DNA of 64,000 nucleotides from AP-15 sp963733945 (GCA_963733945.1 CAVTFD010000033.1:124001-188000); one strand, 5' to 3'. Shown: positions 35,230 through 44,062, counted from the first letter of the stretch. Notes: generated by a model not told the origin, from the letters alone. Numbers and translations are program-made.

Positions 35230-36080
35230 AGCACCGACGGCAGATAGGCGCCAGCCGGCTCGTTATAGAGACCGACGGTCATCAGGGTCATCTGATGCGC
35301 AAGGCGCAGGCCCCGCTGCAGACACCAGCGAAACAGCTCACCATTGCGCGTCGGTACCAGAAACCCGCCGCCCTCGAAACTGGGCGCGGCGCCGATCAAC
35401 GCCTGCAAACCTTGGTTCGTCTCGGCGACGGCATGGCCGAAAAACGCAATCTCGCTGGCATAGGCAGTGATCCTGCCGAGATGCTCGACGATGCGCGCGG
35501 TGCCCCGGCCGATGGCATCGCGCAGTTCGTCCTCGCGTTCGTGGCCGTGGACCTGCCGGCAAACTGCATTGCACGCCGCTAGATCCGCTGAGACCGCCGG
35601 GCGCACATCATAGCCTGGCAAGCGTATGCCCAATCGGGGGCCTTCCATCTTCGAGCATGGCTCGCGGCTGTCGAAGCCGAGCTTGGTATAGAGACACAGC
35701 GATCGGTTGTGATAGGCCGATTGCAGCAGCCTGACCCCGGCGGCGCGGCGCCCCGCCTCGCGTTCCAGGATCGCGACCATCAGCTGCCGGCCGATCGACT
35801 GGTCCTGGACCGCTGGTGCGACGCTGATCGGACCGATGCCGGCGATGACGCCCCGTTCGTCGACGAAGTTGCTGCCGACGGTCGCGCCATCCTGCTCGGC
35901 GACAACCGAGTAAAAGCCGCGATGCGACAGCAACGTCTTCATCAGCCCGACCGCAACTTCCGGCGAGGGGAAATCCCACGGGAAATTATGCTGGCTCGAG
36001 ATCGCCTTGAAAGCCTCGAACGCGACTACGCCGCAGGACACGGCATCAGCTGGCATGCCCGGACGCAGGATTACCGCCAT
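35223..36080 (-). CDS. Two-domain GNAT acetyltransferase
   Basis: The 285-residue protein has an N-terminal GNAT domain, with GIGPISVAPAVQDQSIGRQL as the acetyl-CoA loop and HNRSLCLYTKLGFDSREPC as the last strands, followed by a second domain (from about residue 145, RPAVSADLAACNAV) ending near TVGLYNEP. Similar two-domain proteins are widespread in alphaproteobacteria; substrates are unknown. The last seven bases overlap the methyltransferase gene on the other strand. Confidence 0.83.
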   Translation of the reverse strand: MAVILRPGMPADAVSCGVVAFEAFKAISSQHNFPWDFPSPEVAVGLMKTLLSHRGFYSVVAEQDGATVGSNFVDERGVIAGIGPISVAPAVQDQSIGRQLMVAILEREAGRRAAGVRLLQSAYHNRSLCLYTKLGFDSREPCSKMEGPRLGIRLPGYDVRPAVSADLAACNAVCRQVHGHEREDELRDAIGRGTARIVEHLGRITAYASEIAFFGHAVAETNQGLQALIGAAPSFEGGGFLVPTRNGELFRWCLQRGLRLAHQMTLMTVGLYNEPAGAYLPSVLY

Positions 36081-36261
36081 TGCTGCCCCTCCCCGCTAGT
36101 TTGCGGTGTTGTAGCGCAAATCAGTGAATGAATTTGCAAGTTTGGCAAGCTTGGCGACTGGTCCGCACTTGCCCTAAGCGCGCCATCGGCGGATTATCGC
36201 ATCCGGCTTGTTGCCGCCACGGCGCGGTGCAGTCTGATTTCGATGTAGAGGAGCGCACCCG

Positions 36262-37557
36262 ATGCTGTCACCCGAAGACAACGAACTGGTAACCCGTATC
36301 GGGCCAGAGGCGCCGATGGGCGAGGTAATGCGGCGCTACTGGATCCCGGCGCTGCTGACGGGTGAGTTGCCCGAGCCGGATTGCCCGCCGGTCCGCGTTC
36401 AGCTCCTCGGCGAAAAGCTCGTCGGGTTTCGCGACAGTGAGGGCCGAATCGGACTCGTCGACGAGTTCTGCCCGCATCGCCGCGCGTCCTTGTGGTTCGG
36501 CCGCAATGAGGAATCCGGATTGCGCTGTGTCTATCACGGCTGGAAATTCGACGTCGACGGCAAGTGCGTCGAGCAGATGAACGAGCCCGAGCCATTCTGC
36601 AGCAAGGTCCGGCTGACCGCTTATCCGACGGTCGAGATGGGCGGCGTCATCTGGGCGTATATGGGGCCGCGCGAAAAGATGCCCGCTCCACCCGCCTTCG
36701 AATGGACGCAGGTGCCGGAAACTCACCGCCACGTCTCGAAAGTGTGGGAGGAGTGCAACTGGCTGCAGGCCCTCGAAGGCGGCATCGACACCTCGCACGC
36801 GCCGATCCTGCATCGCACGATCACTCCGAACACCACCCGCCCCGGCATCCCTGTTCAGGGACCGTTTGTTCGCGGCCGGGCGCCGCTGCTCGAAGTCGAC
36901 GTCACCGATTACGGCTACCGTTATGTCGGAATCCGGCCGCTCGACGAAGACAAAACCTATGTCCGCTCCTACCATTTTGTCATGCCGTTCACCCAGATTC
37001 GGCCACAACAGCTCGGGCGCGCGATGGGCGGCGGCGATCGCCCCAATATAGCCGGACATATCTGGGTTCCGATCGACGACGAGAACTGCATGGTTTGGAA
37101 CTGGATGTACAGCTTCGGCGAGCCGGGCCTGAGCGACGACGATCGGATGGAGCGCGGCAACGGCAACGGCCCTCACTATGTCGAGACCTCGGGCGAGTTC
37201 CGCTCATTCCGCAACAAGCGCAACAACTGGATGATCGACCGCCAAGTTCAAAAGAACGAAACTTTTACCGGCATCGACGGCATCAACACCCAGGACCGTG
37301 CGGTGCAGGAAGGCATGGGGCCGATCGTCGACCGGTCCAAAGAACATCTGGGGCCGGCCGACCGGGCGATCATCGCCACCCGGCGATTGCTGCTCGACGC
37401 GGTCAAGACCGTGCAGGCGGGTGGCAACCCGCCGGGAGTCGATGCCAGCTACTATTCGGCGCGGGCGATCGAAAAGATCTTTCCGCGGCGGGAAACCTGG
37501 CGCGAGACCGTGTTGCCCGAGATGTACGCCGAAGAGCTCCCTATCGCGGCTAAATAG
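36262..37557 (+). CDS. Rieske non-haem iron oxygenase, alpha subunit, copy 2
   Basis: The 431-residue protein is the paralogue of the oxygenase at 10613. Rieske ligands are C70-x-H72 and C89-x2-H92 at the same positions, and the mononuclear iron motif reads IDTSHAPILH. The start fits, with GAGGAGCG before the ATG. The two proteins differ mainly in the loop after the iron motif (here HRTITPNTTRPGIPVQGPF). No reductase gene is close. Substrates of the two may differ. Confidence 0.88.
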   Translation: MLSPEDNELVTRIGPEAPMGEVMRRYWIPALLTGELPEPDCPPVRVQLLGEKLVGFRDSEGRIGLVDEFCPHRRASLWFGRNEESGLRCVYHGWKFDVDGKCVEQMNEPEPFCSKVRLTAYPTVEMGGVIWAYMGPREKMPAPPAFEWTQVPETHRHVSKVWEECNWLQALEGGIDTSHAPILHRTITPNTTRPGIPVQGPFVRGRAPLLEVDVTDYGYRYVGIRPLDEDKTYVRSYHFVMPFTQIRPQQLGRAMGGGDRPNIAGHIWVPIDDENCMVWNWMYSFGEPGLSDDDRMERGNGNGPHYVETSGEFRSFRNKRNNWMIDRQVQKNETFTGIDGINTQDRAVQEGMGPIVDRSKEHLGPADRAIIATRRLLLDAVKTVQAGGNPPGVDASYYSARAIEKIFPRRETWRETVLPEMYAEELPIAAK

Positions 37558-37749
37558 GAGCGACAGTTTAAGCTCTTGCTTACTTTAAACTGCGAGGGTC
37601 CCCACGCGTAACGGTGCCGGCGAGCGCCGTTCCCGCACGCGTGGAGGATCGCGGACATCGCGGCGCTTGATCATCTATCGGGACCGGGTTTAGAGCCGAC
37701 AGCGGCACGGTCATGGCCCCGCCGGCTGGCTCCGTCTTGGCCGCTGATC

Positions 37750-39174
37750 GTGGCACTCCTCGCCCTCGGCCGGGCATTGTGCCAGCCGCGCGCGCTACTG
37801 CACGACCCCGATACTTATCTTCACGTCGCCGCCGGCCGCTGGATGCTGGCGCACGGCACGCTGCCGCTACACGACCCGTTCTCTTACACCTTCGCTGGCG
37901 CACGGTGGTTCCCACACGAATGGCTGGCCGAGATCGTGCTGGCGGCGGTCTATCGCGTAGCCGGTTGGAGCGGGCTGGTATTGCTGACCATCGCTTGCTT
38001 TGCCGTCAGTCTGGCGTTACTGACCCGCTTCTTGCTGCGTTGGGCAGAGCCCTTCTCGGCATTGATCGCAGTGGCCCTCGCCGCGACCCTGGTCGAAAGC
38101 CATCTGTTGGCCCGGCCGCATTTGTTGGCATTGCCCTTGTTGGTTCTGTGGTCGGGCGCGCTCTTTGCGGCGCGAGACACCACCTCGGCGCCACCTTTTC
38201 GCCTGCTGCCGGTGATAGTGCTTTGGGCCAACCTGCACGGCAGCTATTTGTTCGGGCTTCTGCTCGCCTTCTACCTTGCGGCGGAGGCAGTGCTGGCCGG
38301 GCCGCACCGGATCGAGGCGCGACGCTGGGGCTTGTTCGCCGGCCTCGCGCTCGCCGCCGCCCTTGCGACGCCAAACGGCGTCGCCGGCCTCGTCGAGCCG
38401 TTCCGGTTGATGGCGATGCCGGCGCTCCAATCCTCCTTCATCGAGTGGCGCAGCCCGGATTTCCAGGATTTTCAGCCGCTCGAAATCATCTTGCTGGGAT
38501 TAATCGCGTTCGGCTTGACCACAGGGGTCAAGGTCCCGCCGACGCGGGTGCTGGTGCTGGTGGGGCTGTGCCATATGGCGCTCGCCCATACCCGCCATGC
38601 CGATCTTCTCGGCCTCGTCGGCCCGCTCGCTGTCGCAGGATCATTGGGGCCGCAATTAGCCGCTAGAATCCGCTCGGCTCCGGTCTCGTGGGTCAGCCGC
38701 GCCGCCGCTCGCCTTGCCGAACCCGCCGCCGCGCCGGCGGTGGCGCTGACTTTCGCCATAGCGCTGGCGTTAAGCATGCCATTGATGCTGCGGCCGATCG
38801 TGCGCACCGAGGATGCGGTGACCCCGGCATCGGCGCTCGCCGCCGCAGTGCGCCTCGGGCTGTCGGGGCGGCTCTTCAACAGCGAGGCTTTTGGCGGCTA
38901 CCTGGTCTTTCGCGGCATCCCGACCTTTATCGACGGCCGCATCGAGCTGTTCGGCAACGCGTTTCTCGCCCACTACCTCGATGCCGAAAACGGCGACGAA
39001 CGCGTTCTCGGCAACCTCCTCGACAGCTGGAAGATCGGCTGGACGTTGCTCGACCCGCGACAGCGTGCGGCCGGCTGTCTCGACCATCTGCCGGGTTGGC
39101 GGCGCGTCTACCGGGACGCGCGCGCCGTTATCTACGTTCGCACCGCCCGACGGACCGGCCAGCCGTCGCCGTGA
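37750..39174 (+). CDS. Polytopic membrane protein of unknown function
   Basis: The 474-residue protein has around nine to ten membrane helices and an N-terminal segment HDPDTYLHVAAGRWMLAHG followed by HDPFSYTFAGARWFPHEWLA, a pattern in integral membrane proteins related to glycosyltransferase-like families. The C-terminal part (FNSEAFGGYLVFRGIPTFID, DPRQRAAGCLDHLPGWRRV) is probably periplasmic. The only in-frame start is the GTG at 37750, without a clear ribosome binding site, so the N-terminus is uncertain. Function unknown. Confidence 0.6.
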   Translation: MALLALGRALCQPRALLHDPDTYLHVAAGRWMLAHGTLPLHDPFSYTFAGARWFPHEWLAEIVLAAVYRVAGWSGLVLLTIACFAVSLALLTRFLLRWAEPFSALIAVALAATLVESHLLARPHLLALPLLVLWSGALFAARDTTSAPPFRLLPVIVLWANLHGSYLFGLLLAFYLAAEAVLAGPHRIEARRWGLFAGLALAAALATPNGVAGLVEPFRLMAMPALQSSFIEWRSPDFQDFQPLEIILLGLIAFGLTTGVKVPPTRVLVLVGLCHMALAHTRHADLLGLVGPLAVAGSLGPQLAARIRSAPVSWVSRAAARLAEPAAAPAVALTFAIALALSMPLMLRPIVRTEDAVTPASALAAAVRLGLSGRLFNSEAFGGYLVFRGIPTFIDGRIELFGNAFLAHYLDAENGDERVLGNLLDSWKIGWTLLDPRQRAAGCLDHLPGWRRVYRDARAVIYVRTARRTGQPSP

Positions 39175-39188
39175 CCGTCGAGGCCCGC

Positions 39189-39407
39189 CTAACCGTCGCC
39201 TAAGGCGTCGATTTCGGCGTCTTCCGGGAAGCGTCCGAGCTGTTTCTTCGAAAAGGCGAGCTTTCCGTCGACGGTGATCTCGAACACACCGGCGACCCCC
39301 TTAACCAGCTCGACTTCGGCGCCGTACTTTTCTTCGAGTCGCGCCCTCGCACGGAGGGCCCTGGGTAGGTAGTTTCAAGGTACGCAGTATTCGATTCTGA
39401 CCTTCAT
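39189..39407 (-). CDS. SelW/Rdx-type selenoprotein with in-frame UGA (CxxU)
   Basis: On the minus strand a 72-residue protein runs from ATG 39407 (AGGAGG eight bases upstream) to TAG 39191-39189. Residues 1-10 are MKVRIEYCVP, then TGA (39377-39375), then NYLPRALRARARLEEKYG and FEITVDGKLAFSKKQLGRFP. This is the SelW/SelT/SelH (Rdx) thioredoxin-like family, whose motif is CxxC or CxxU; here it is C8-V-P-TGA11. The protein otherwise matches the family along its whole length and ends normally. A bacterial SECIS-like hairpin begins 16 bases after the TGA. I infer that UGA is read as selenocysteine, giving a redox protein. The neighbouring gene pair is molybdate transport. A nonsense mutation of a Cys codon is the alternative. 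Confidence 0.8.
39343..39359 (-). promoter_or_regulatory. Candidate bacterial SECIS element
   Basis: On the minus strand GCCCTC-CGTGC-GAGGGC forms a perfect 6-bp GC stem with a 5-base loop. The loop begins 22 bases after the TGA, and its second base is G. Known bacterial SECIS hairpins lie directly after UGA, with the loop 16-37 bases downstream and a G in the first two loop positions. It lies within the coding sequence, as expected. Confidence 0.6.
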
Positions 39408-39548
39408 TGCGTGGGCCTCCTCGCAGAAACCACGATAACAGTCTAGCACACCTTACCGAAAGCCGCCATTATTCCGGCTCGATAGCTTCATTATACAACG
39501 GATGTCGTCGGCGCGCCTGGCAAATGATTACCGGTTTACGAATCGAGC

Positions 39549-40268
39549 ATGAACCTTGGCGCCCGCGCCGATGAGATGTTCCATCTAAGCGCCGACGAGA
39601 TCGAGGCCGTGCGGCTCAGCTTACGGGTCGCGTTCTGGGCGATGCTGTGGAGCATGCCCTTTGGTCTCGCCGCAGCGCTGGTGCTGGCGCGCGGGCAATT
39701 CTGGGGCAAGAGCCTGCTTGATGGCGCTGTCCACCTGCCGCTGGTGATGCCGCCGGTGGTCACCGGCTTTCTGCTGTTGTTGTTGTTCGGTCGCAACGGC
39801 CCGCTCGGCCAATTCTTCGCCGCATTCGGGATCGTCTTCGCCTTTCGCTGGACCGGCGCGGCCCTGGCAGCGGCAGTGACGGCGTTTCCGCTGATGGTGC
39901 GGGCGATGCGGCTGTCGCTCGAAGCGATCGACCGCCGGCTCGAAGAAGCGGCCGGCACCCTTGGCGCCCGGCGCATCTTTGTTTTTCTGCTGGTGACATT
40001 GCCGCTGATGATGCCGGGGATCGTCGCCGGCATGGTGCTGTCCTTTGCCCGCAGCCTCGGCGAGTTCGGCGCGACGATCACCTTTGTCTCCAACATTCCG
40101 GGCGAAACGCAGACAGTGCCCTTGGCAATCTACGCCCTGACCCAGACCCCCGGCGGCGATCCTGCGGCGCTGCGCTTGACCGTCGTCTCGGTCATGCTGG
40201 CCATGCTGGCGCTGCTCGCCTCCGAGATTCTGGCGCGGCAGATCGGCCGCCGCCTTGCAGGAGACTGA
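39549..40268 (+). CDS. modB: Molybdate ABC transporter permease
   Basis: The 239-residue inner-membrane permease has the MetI-like helices and the cytoplasmic EAA-type loop (EAAGTLGARRIFVFLLVTLP), plus SLGEFGATITFV, typical of ModB. It has five to six membrane helices. ATG at 39576 (MFHLSADE), where many ModB proteins start, is an alternative. modC follows after four bases. No modA gene is adjacent; it may be elsewhere. Confidence 0.87.
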   Translation: MNLGARADEMFHLSADEIEAVRLSLRVAFWAMLWSMPFGLAAALVLARGQFWGKSLLDGAVHLPLVMPPVVTGFLLLLLFGRNGPLGQFFAAFGIVFAFRWTGAALAAAVTAFPLMVRAMRLSLEAIDRRLEEAAGTLGARRIFVFLLVTLPLMMPGIVAGMVLSFARSLGEFGATITFVSNIPGETQTVPLAIYALTQTPGGDPAALRLTVVSVMLAMLALLASEILARQIGRRLAGD

Positions 40269-40272
40269 GGCG

Positions 40273-41406
40273 GTGCTCGAAGTCGATATCGAGCACCGGC
40301 TCGGTGACTTTGCGCTCGACATTCATTTTGCGAGCGGGCGCGGCCTGACCGCCCTGTTCGGCCGTTCGGGGGCGGGCAAGACCTCGGTCGTTAACGCCAT
40401 CGCCGGGCTGATCCGGCCACAACGCGGCCGCATTGCCGTTGACGGAGCGGTATTGCTCGACACAAAGCGCGGAATTTTCGCGCCGTCCCATCGCCGCCGA
40501 ATCGGTTACGTGTTCCAGGAAGGCCGGCTATTTCCCCATCTGACGGTGCGCCAGAACCTGTTGTTCGGCCGCTGGTTCGCGCCCCGCGGGGAAGCGGCGG
40601 TTGGGATCGACGACATCGTCGATCTGTTGGGAATCGGGCCCTTGCTGAAGCGCCGCCCCGGCCGGCTGTCGGGCGGCGAAAAACAACGAGTGGCGATCGG
40701 CCGCGCGCTGTTGGCGAACCCGCGCCTGTTGCTGATGGACGAGCCGCTGGCCTCGCTCGACGCCCCGCGCAAGGACGAAATCCTCCCCTATCTCGAACGC
40801 CTGCGCGACGCCGCGATGGTGCCGATCGTCTATGTCAGCCACGCCGCTGCGGAGGTCGCCCGACTGGCCACGACGATCGTGTTGATCGCGGAGGGAAGCG
40901 TGCGGGCGGTCGGACCCGTGGCCGAGGTGATGGGTCGGGCCGGCCTTTATCCGTTGGCCGGCGGCTTCGAGGCCGGCGCGGTGCTCGCGGTCACGGTCGC
41001 AGCGCACGACACGCGCTGGGGACTGACTGAACTGGCCGGCGGCTTCGGACGGTTGACTGTTCCGCGGCTCGATCTCCCGGTCGGGACCCCGTTGCGGGTG
41101 CGCATCCGCGCCCGTGACGTGATCCTGGCGCTCACCCGGCCCGCCGGGATCAGCGCGCTCAACGTGCTGGCGGGCGAGGTGGAAGCGCTGGCTCCGGTCG
41201 CGGAGGGGGCGCTCGAAGTGCAGCTTCGCCTGGGGCCCGAGCGATTGCTGGCGCGGGTTACGCGGCGTTCGGGCGAGGCGCTCGGCCTCGAACCGGGACG
41301 ACAGGTCTTCGCGCTGATCAAGACCGTGGCGATCGACCGGCGCAGCGTCGGCCGCGACGCTGAGACCGCCGATTTCGGTCAGGAAGTCGAAGTCTTCGAC
41401 AGCTGA
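40273..41406 (+). CDS. modC: Molybdate ABC transporter ATP-binding protein
   Basis: The 377-residue ATPase has Walker A FGRSGAGKTS, Q loop VFQEGRLFPHLTVRQN, signature LSGGEKQRVAIGRALL, Walker B LLLMDEPLASLD and switch His VSHAAAEV. A C-terminal TOBE/MOP-like domain (about 285-355, SALNVLAGEVEAL) binds molybdate and is usual in ModC. GTG at 40273 follows GGAG; an upstream TTG at 40255 would overlap modB. It forms a two-gene operon with modB. Confidence 0.9.
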   Translation: MLEVDIEHRLGDFALDIHFASGRGLTALFGRSGAGKTSVVNAIAGLIRPQRGRIAVDGAVLLDTKRGIFAPSHRRRIGYVFQEGRLFPHLTVRQNLLFGRWFAPRGEAAVGIDDIVDLLGIGPLLKRRPGRLSGGEKQRVAIGRALLANPRLLLMDEPLASLDAPRKDEILPYLERLRDAAMVPIVYVSHAAAEVARLATTIVLIAEGSVRAVGPVAEVMGRAGLYPLAGGFEAGAVLAVTVAAHDTRWGLTELAGGFGRLTVPRLDLPVGTPLRVRIRARDVILALTRPAGISALNVLAGEVEALAPVAEGALEVQLRLGPERLLARVTRRSGEALGLEPGRQVFALIKTVAIDRRSVGRDAETADFGQEVEVFDS

Positions 41407-41589
41407 ATCAGCGGGCGCGCAGCGCCGGCGGCCCGATACCGGCGCCGCTCGCGCGGTCGGGGCCGGCCGGGAGTTGCATTCGGGCGCTATTGGCGCGAAT
41501 CCTGATAGACTGGATCGGAGGGCCCGTCTGCCGCGATCGCTTCCGCGCAGCTCCGCTCGGAAAAGGCTGTCTTTCGAGGAGGAAACAAC

Positions 41590-42513
41590 ATGCTTCCGAC
41601 ACCAGGTTTTCACCACATCCACCTTAACTCGGTCCATCCCGATAAGGCGATCGGGTTCTACACCCGCCAGTTTCCGACGACCACGAAGGGCAGCTGGGGC
41701 GGCTTTCCGGCGCTCGAATCGCCGAACGACGTCTTGGTGCTGTTCACCAAGGTCGATGAGCCACCGGCGATGGAGCCGCAGAGCGCGATCTGGCATTTCG
41801 GCTGGCACGTCACCGATGCCCGCCATTGCCTCGAAACCTATAAGGACCGGCCCGAGGTCGAGCTGTTGCCGCTCTACACCACCGATGAAGGCAGCTCGGT
41901 GCTGATATCAAGCGATACCTGGCCCAGCATTGGCAATGTGCTCGGCCTGACCAAGGCGCAGATCGCCGAGTCCAAGGCGAAAGGCGTCAAGCCGGCGGGT
42001 GGGGGCGGGTTCTCGTATATGCGCGGCCCGGACCATGCCTTAGTCGAATATGCCGGCAACCATCCGACCGAGCGCTTCAACCACGTGCACCTGTACCAGG
42101 AGGACCCGATCGGGGCGCTCGAGTGGTACCAGCAGCACCTCAACGCACCGCTACGGCCGGGCTACGCGCCGACGCCGGCCAGCGGGTCAGGTGGCAAGGC
42201 CGTGCGCGGACCGGACCGCACCTGGCCGGCGCTGAACCGCGAAGGGATGTTCCGCTCACCGCGCGCCGGCGTCGAATTCGGTGACGTCTCTATGATGTGG
42301 TACGCGAACCAGGGCGACCGGCCGCTGGTCACCTCACGCGGCCAACTACAGGACCATATCGCACTGAGCGTCGCCGATCTCGACGCCTGGGCCGACAAGC
42401 TCCGGAGTGAAGGCGTCACCTTTCTCGAACAGCCCTACCAGCTTGGCGACACGCGCGCGCTGATGATCGAAGGCCCCAGCCGCGAAGCCATCGAATTGGT
42501 TGAGGTCAGGTAG
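41590..42513 (+). CDS. VOC-superfamily (glyoxalase-like) protein, two domains
   Basis: The 307-residue protein has two VOC modules: residues 5 to about 150 (GFHHIHLNSVHPDKAIGFYT, WHFGWHVTDARHC) and about 160-305 (RFNHVHLYQEDPIGALEWYQ, DHIALSVADLDAW, IEGPSREAIELVE). Histidines and glutamates at the strand ends are probable metal ligands. Family members are extradiol dioxygenases, glyoxalases or epimerases; the reaction is not known. AGGAGG precedes the ATG by about seven bases. Confidence 0.75.
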   Translation: MLPTPGFHHIHLNSVHPDKAIGFYTRQFPTTTKGSWGGFPALESPNDVLVLFTKVDEPPAMEPQSAIWHFGWHVTDARHCLETYKDRPEVELLPLYTTDEGSSVLISSDTWPSIGNVLGLTKAQIAESKAKGVKPAGGGGFSYMRGPDHALVEYAGNHPTERFNHVHLYQEDPIGALEWYQQHLNAPLRPGYAPTPASGSGGKAVRGPDRTWPALNREGMFRSPRAGVEFGDVSMMWYANQGDRPLVTSRGQLQDHIALSVADLDAWADKLRSEGVTFLEQPYQLGDTRALMIEGPSREAIELVEVR

Positions 42514-42543
42514 TCCGAGAGCAGCATCATTTCTCTGTTCCAT

Positions 42544-42570
42544 GCCATACCGGCGAAGGCCGGCATCCAT
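42544..42570. repeat. REP-like palindrome
   Basis: GCCATACCGGC-GAAG-GCCGGCATCC is an imperfect inverted repeat with a GAAG loop. Sequences of this form (ATGCCGGCCTTCGCCGGTAT) are common dispersed intergenic repeats in alphaproteobacteria. Only one copy lies in the window. Confidence 0.55.
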
Positions 42571-42680
42571 GACGGAAATGGGTCGTAGCCGTCGCTGGGA
42601 CGACGATCGCGAGACTGGGGTAAATCAATCACCTACTGACGGCTTGACGGCGTGCGGCAGCCGGGTTAGGAAACGAAGAT

Positions 42681-42737
42681 CGTGGTGATTTGAGCCGGCC
42701 GGCTTGCGCCCCACGTTAAATAAAGCGCTAAAAGGTC
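42681..42737 (+). promoter_or_regulatory. SAM-II riboswitch
   Basis: The leader reads CGTGGTGATTTG, then GCCGGCCGGCTTGC, CCCACGTTAAA and CGCTAAAAGG. P1 is CGTGG/CCACG, and GTGATTTG plus CGCTAAA are the conserved SAM-II pseudoknot parts. SAM-II senses S-adenosylmethionine and is found upstream of methionine-synthesis genes in alphaproteobacteria, which matches the metZ gene downstream. Confidence 0.9.
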
Positions 42738-42753
42738 GGGAGTTCTGAAAGGA

Positions 42754-42783
42754 GCCCTGGCCCGCGCGGGACCGGGGTTTTTT
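42754..42783 (+). terminator. Intrinsic terminator between riboswitch and metZ
   Basis: GCCCTGGCCCGC-GCGGGACCGGGG forms a GC-rich hairpin followed by six T (42778-42783). It lies 17 bases after the SAM-II aptamer and 43 bases before metZ. It offers transcription attenuation when SAM is bound. Confidence 0.8.
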
Positions 42784-42826
42784 ATTGCCCGGGATCGGTG
42801 CGGCCTCGGAATGGAGACACTTGCCG

Positions 42827-44032
42827 ATGACCAAACCCGTCCTGCCCCCCGACCTCGCCGAAGCCGTCTCGCCCGCGACCATCCTGGTACGCGGCGGCGC
42901 CACCCGCAGCCCGCATGACGAGACCTGCGAAGCGCTGTACATGACCTCGGGCTTTGTCTACGACGATGCCGCCGCGGCCGAAGCCGCCTTTGCCCAGGAG
43001 GGGTCGCGCTACGTCTATTCGCGCTACCGTAATCCGACGGTAGCGATGTTCGAGGAGCGGCTGCGGCTGCTCGAAGGCGCCGAGGCCTGCCGCGCCACCG
43101 CCAGCGGCATGGCGGCGGTGTTCGCCGCGCTACTGTGCCGGTTGCGCGCCGGTCAGAAGGTCGTGTCGAGCCGGGCGCTGTTTGGTTCCTGCCACTACAT
43201 CGTTTCCGAACTGCTGCCGCGCTGGGGAATCGAGACCGTGCTCGTCGATGGACGCGATCTCGGCGCCTGGGAAGCGGCGCTGGCCGGCGGTGCGGCGCTC
43301 GCTTTTTGCGAAAGCCCGTCGAACCCGGCGATGGAGATCGTCGATCTCACCGAGGTGGCCCGCCTGACCCACCGCGCCGGCGGCCTGTTCGTCGTCGACA
43401 ACGTCTTTGCCACGCCTCTGCTACAAAAGCCCCTGGCGCTCGGCGCCGACGTCGCCGTCTATTCGGCAACCAAACACATCGACGGGCAGGGGCGCAGTCT
43501 CGGCGGCGCGATCCTCGCCTCGGAAAAGTTCATTAAGGACGATCTCGGCCTGTTCTACCGGCATACCGGACCGTCCTTGAGCCCATTTAACGCCTGGCTG
43601 CTGCTGAAGGGGCTGGAGACTTTAGAACTGCGCGTCGATCGGCAATGTCGCACCGCCGCCGCCGTAGCGCGCGCACTCGAAGCCCATCCGAAGGTCACCC
43701 GGGTGCTCTATCCCGGGCTGCCGAGCCACCCGCAATACGAACTGGCCCAGCGCCAGATGAAGCAGGGCGGCAGCCTGGTCTGCTTCGATGTCGCCGGCGG
43801 CAAAGAGGAATGCTTTCGCTTTCTCGATGCCCTGCGCCTCGTCGACATCTCCAATAATCTCGGCGATTCGAAGAGCCTCGTCACCCATCCGGCGACGACG
43901 ACGCATTCGCGGCTCAAGGCGGAAGCGCGGGCCGAGCTCGGCATCGGCGACTCCCTGGTGCGCTTTTCGGCTGGGCTCGAAGCCGAGGCCGACCTGCTCG
44001 ATGATATCGAGGGAGCGCTGAAGCACGTTTGA
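42827..44032 (+). CDS. metZ: O-succinylhomoserine sulfhydrylase
   Basis: MetZ makes homocysteine from O-succinylhomoserine and sulfide. The 401-residue PLP enzyme has TILVRGGATRSPHDETCEAL, YSRYRNPTVAMFEERLRLLEG, TASGMAAVFAALL, the cofactor region FVVDNVFATPLLQKPL and the Schiff-base Lys in YSATKHIDGQGR. GGAG precedes the ATG at 42827. The SAM-II riboswitch and terminator upstream would shut it off when SAM is plentiful, in line with a methionine-pathway role. O-acetylhomoserine sulfhydrylase is the close alternative. Confidence 0.9.
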   Translation: MTKPVLPPDLAEAVSPATILVRGGATRSPHDETCEALYMTSGFVYDDAAAAEAAFAQEGSRYVYSRYRNPTVAMFEERLRLLEGAEACRATASGMAAVFAALLCRLRAGQKVVSSRALFGSCHYIVSELLPRWGIETVLVDGRDLGAWEAALAGGAALAFCESPSNPAMEIVDLTEVARLTHRAGGLFVVDNVFATPLLQKPLALGADVAVYSATKHIDGQGRSLGGAILASEKFIKDDLGLFYRHTGPSLSPFNAWLLLKGLETLELRVDRQCRTAAAVARALEAHPKVTRVLYPGLPSHPQYELAQRQMKQGGSLVCFDVAGGKEECFRFLDALRLVDISNNLGDSKSLVTHPATTTHSRLKAEARAELGIGDSLVRFSAGLEAEADLLDDIEGALKHV

Positions 44033-44062
44033 CCGGGAGGCCGCGGCCAATCGGATCTCGAG

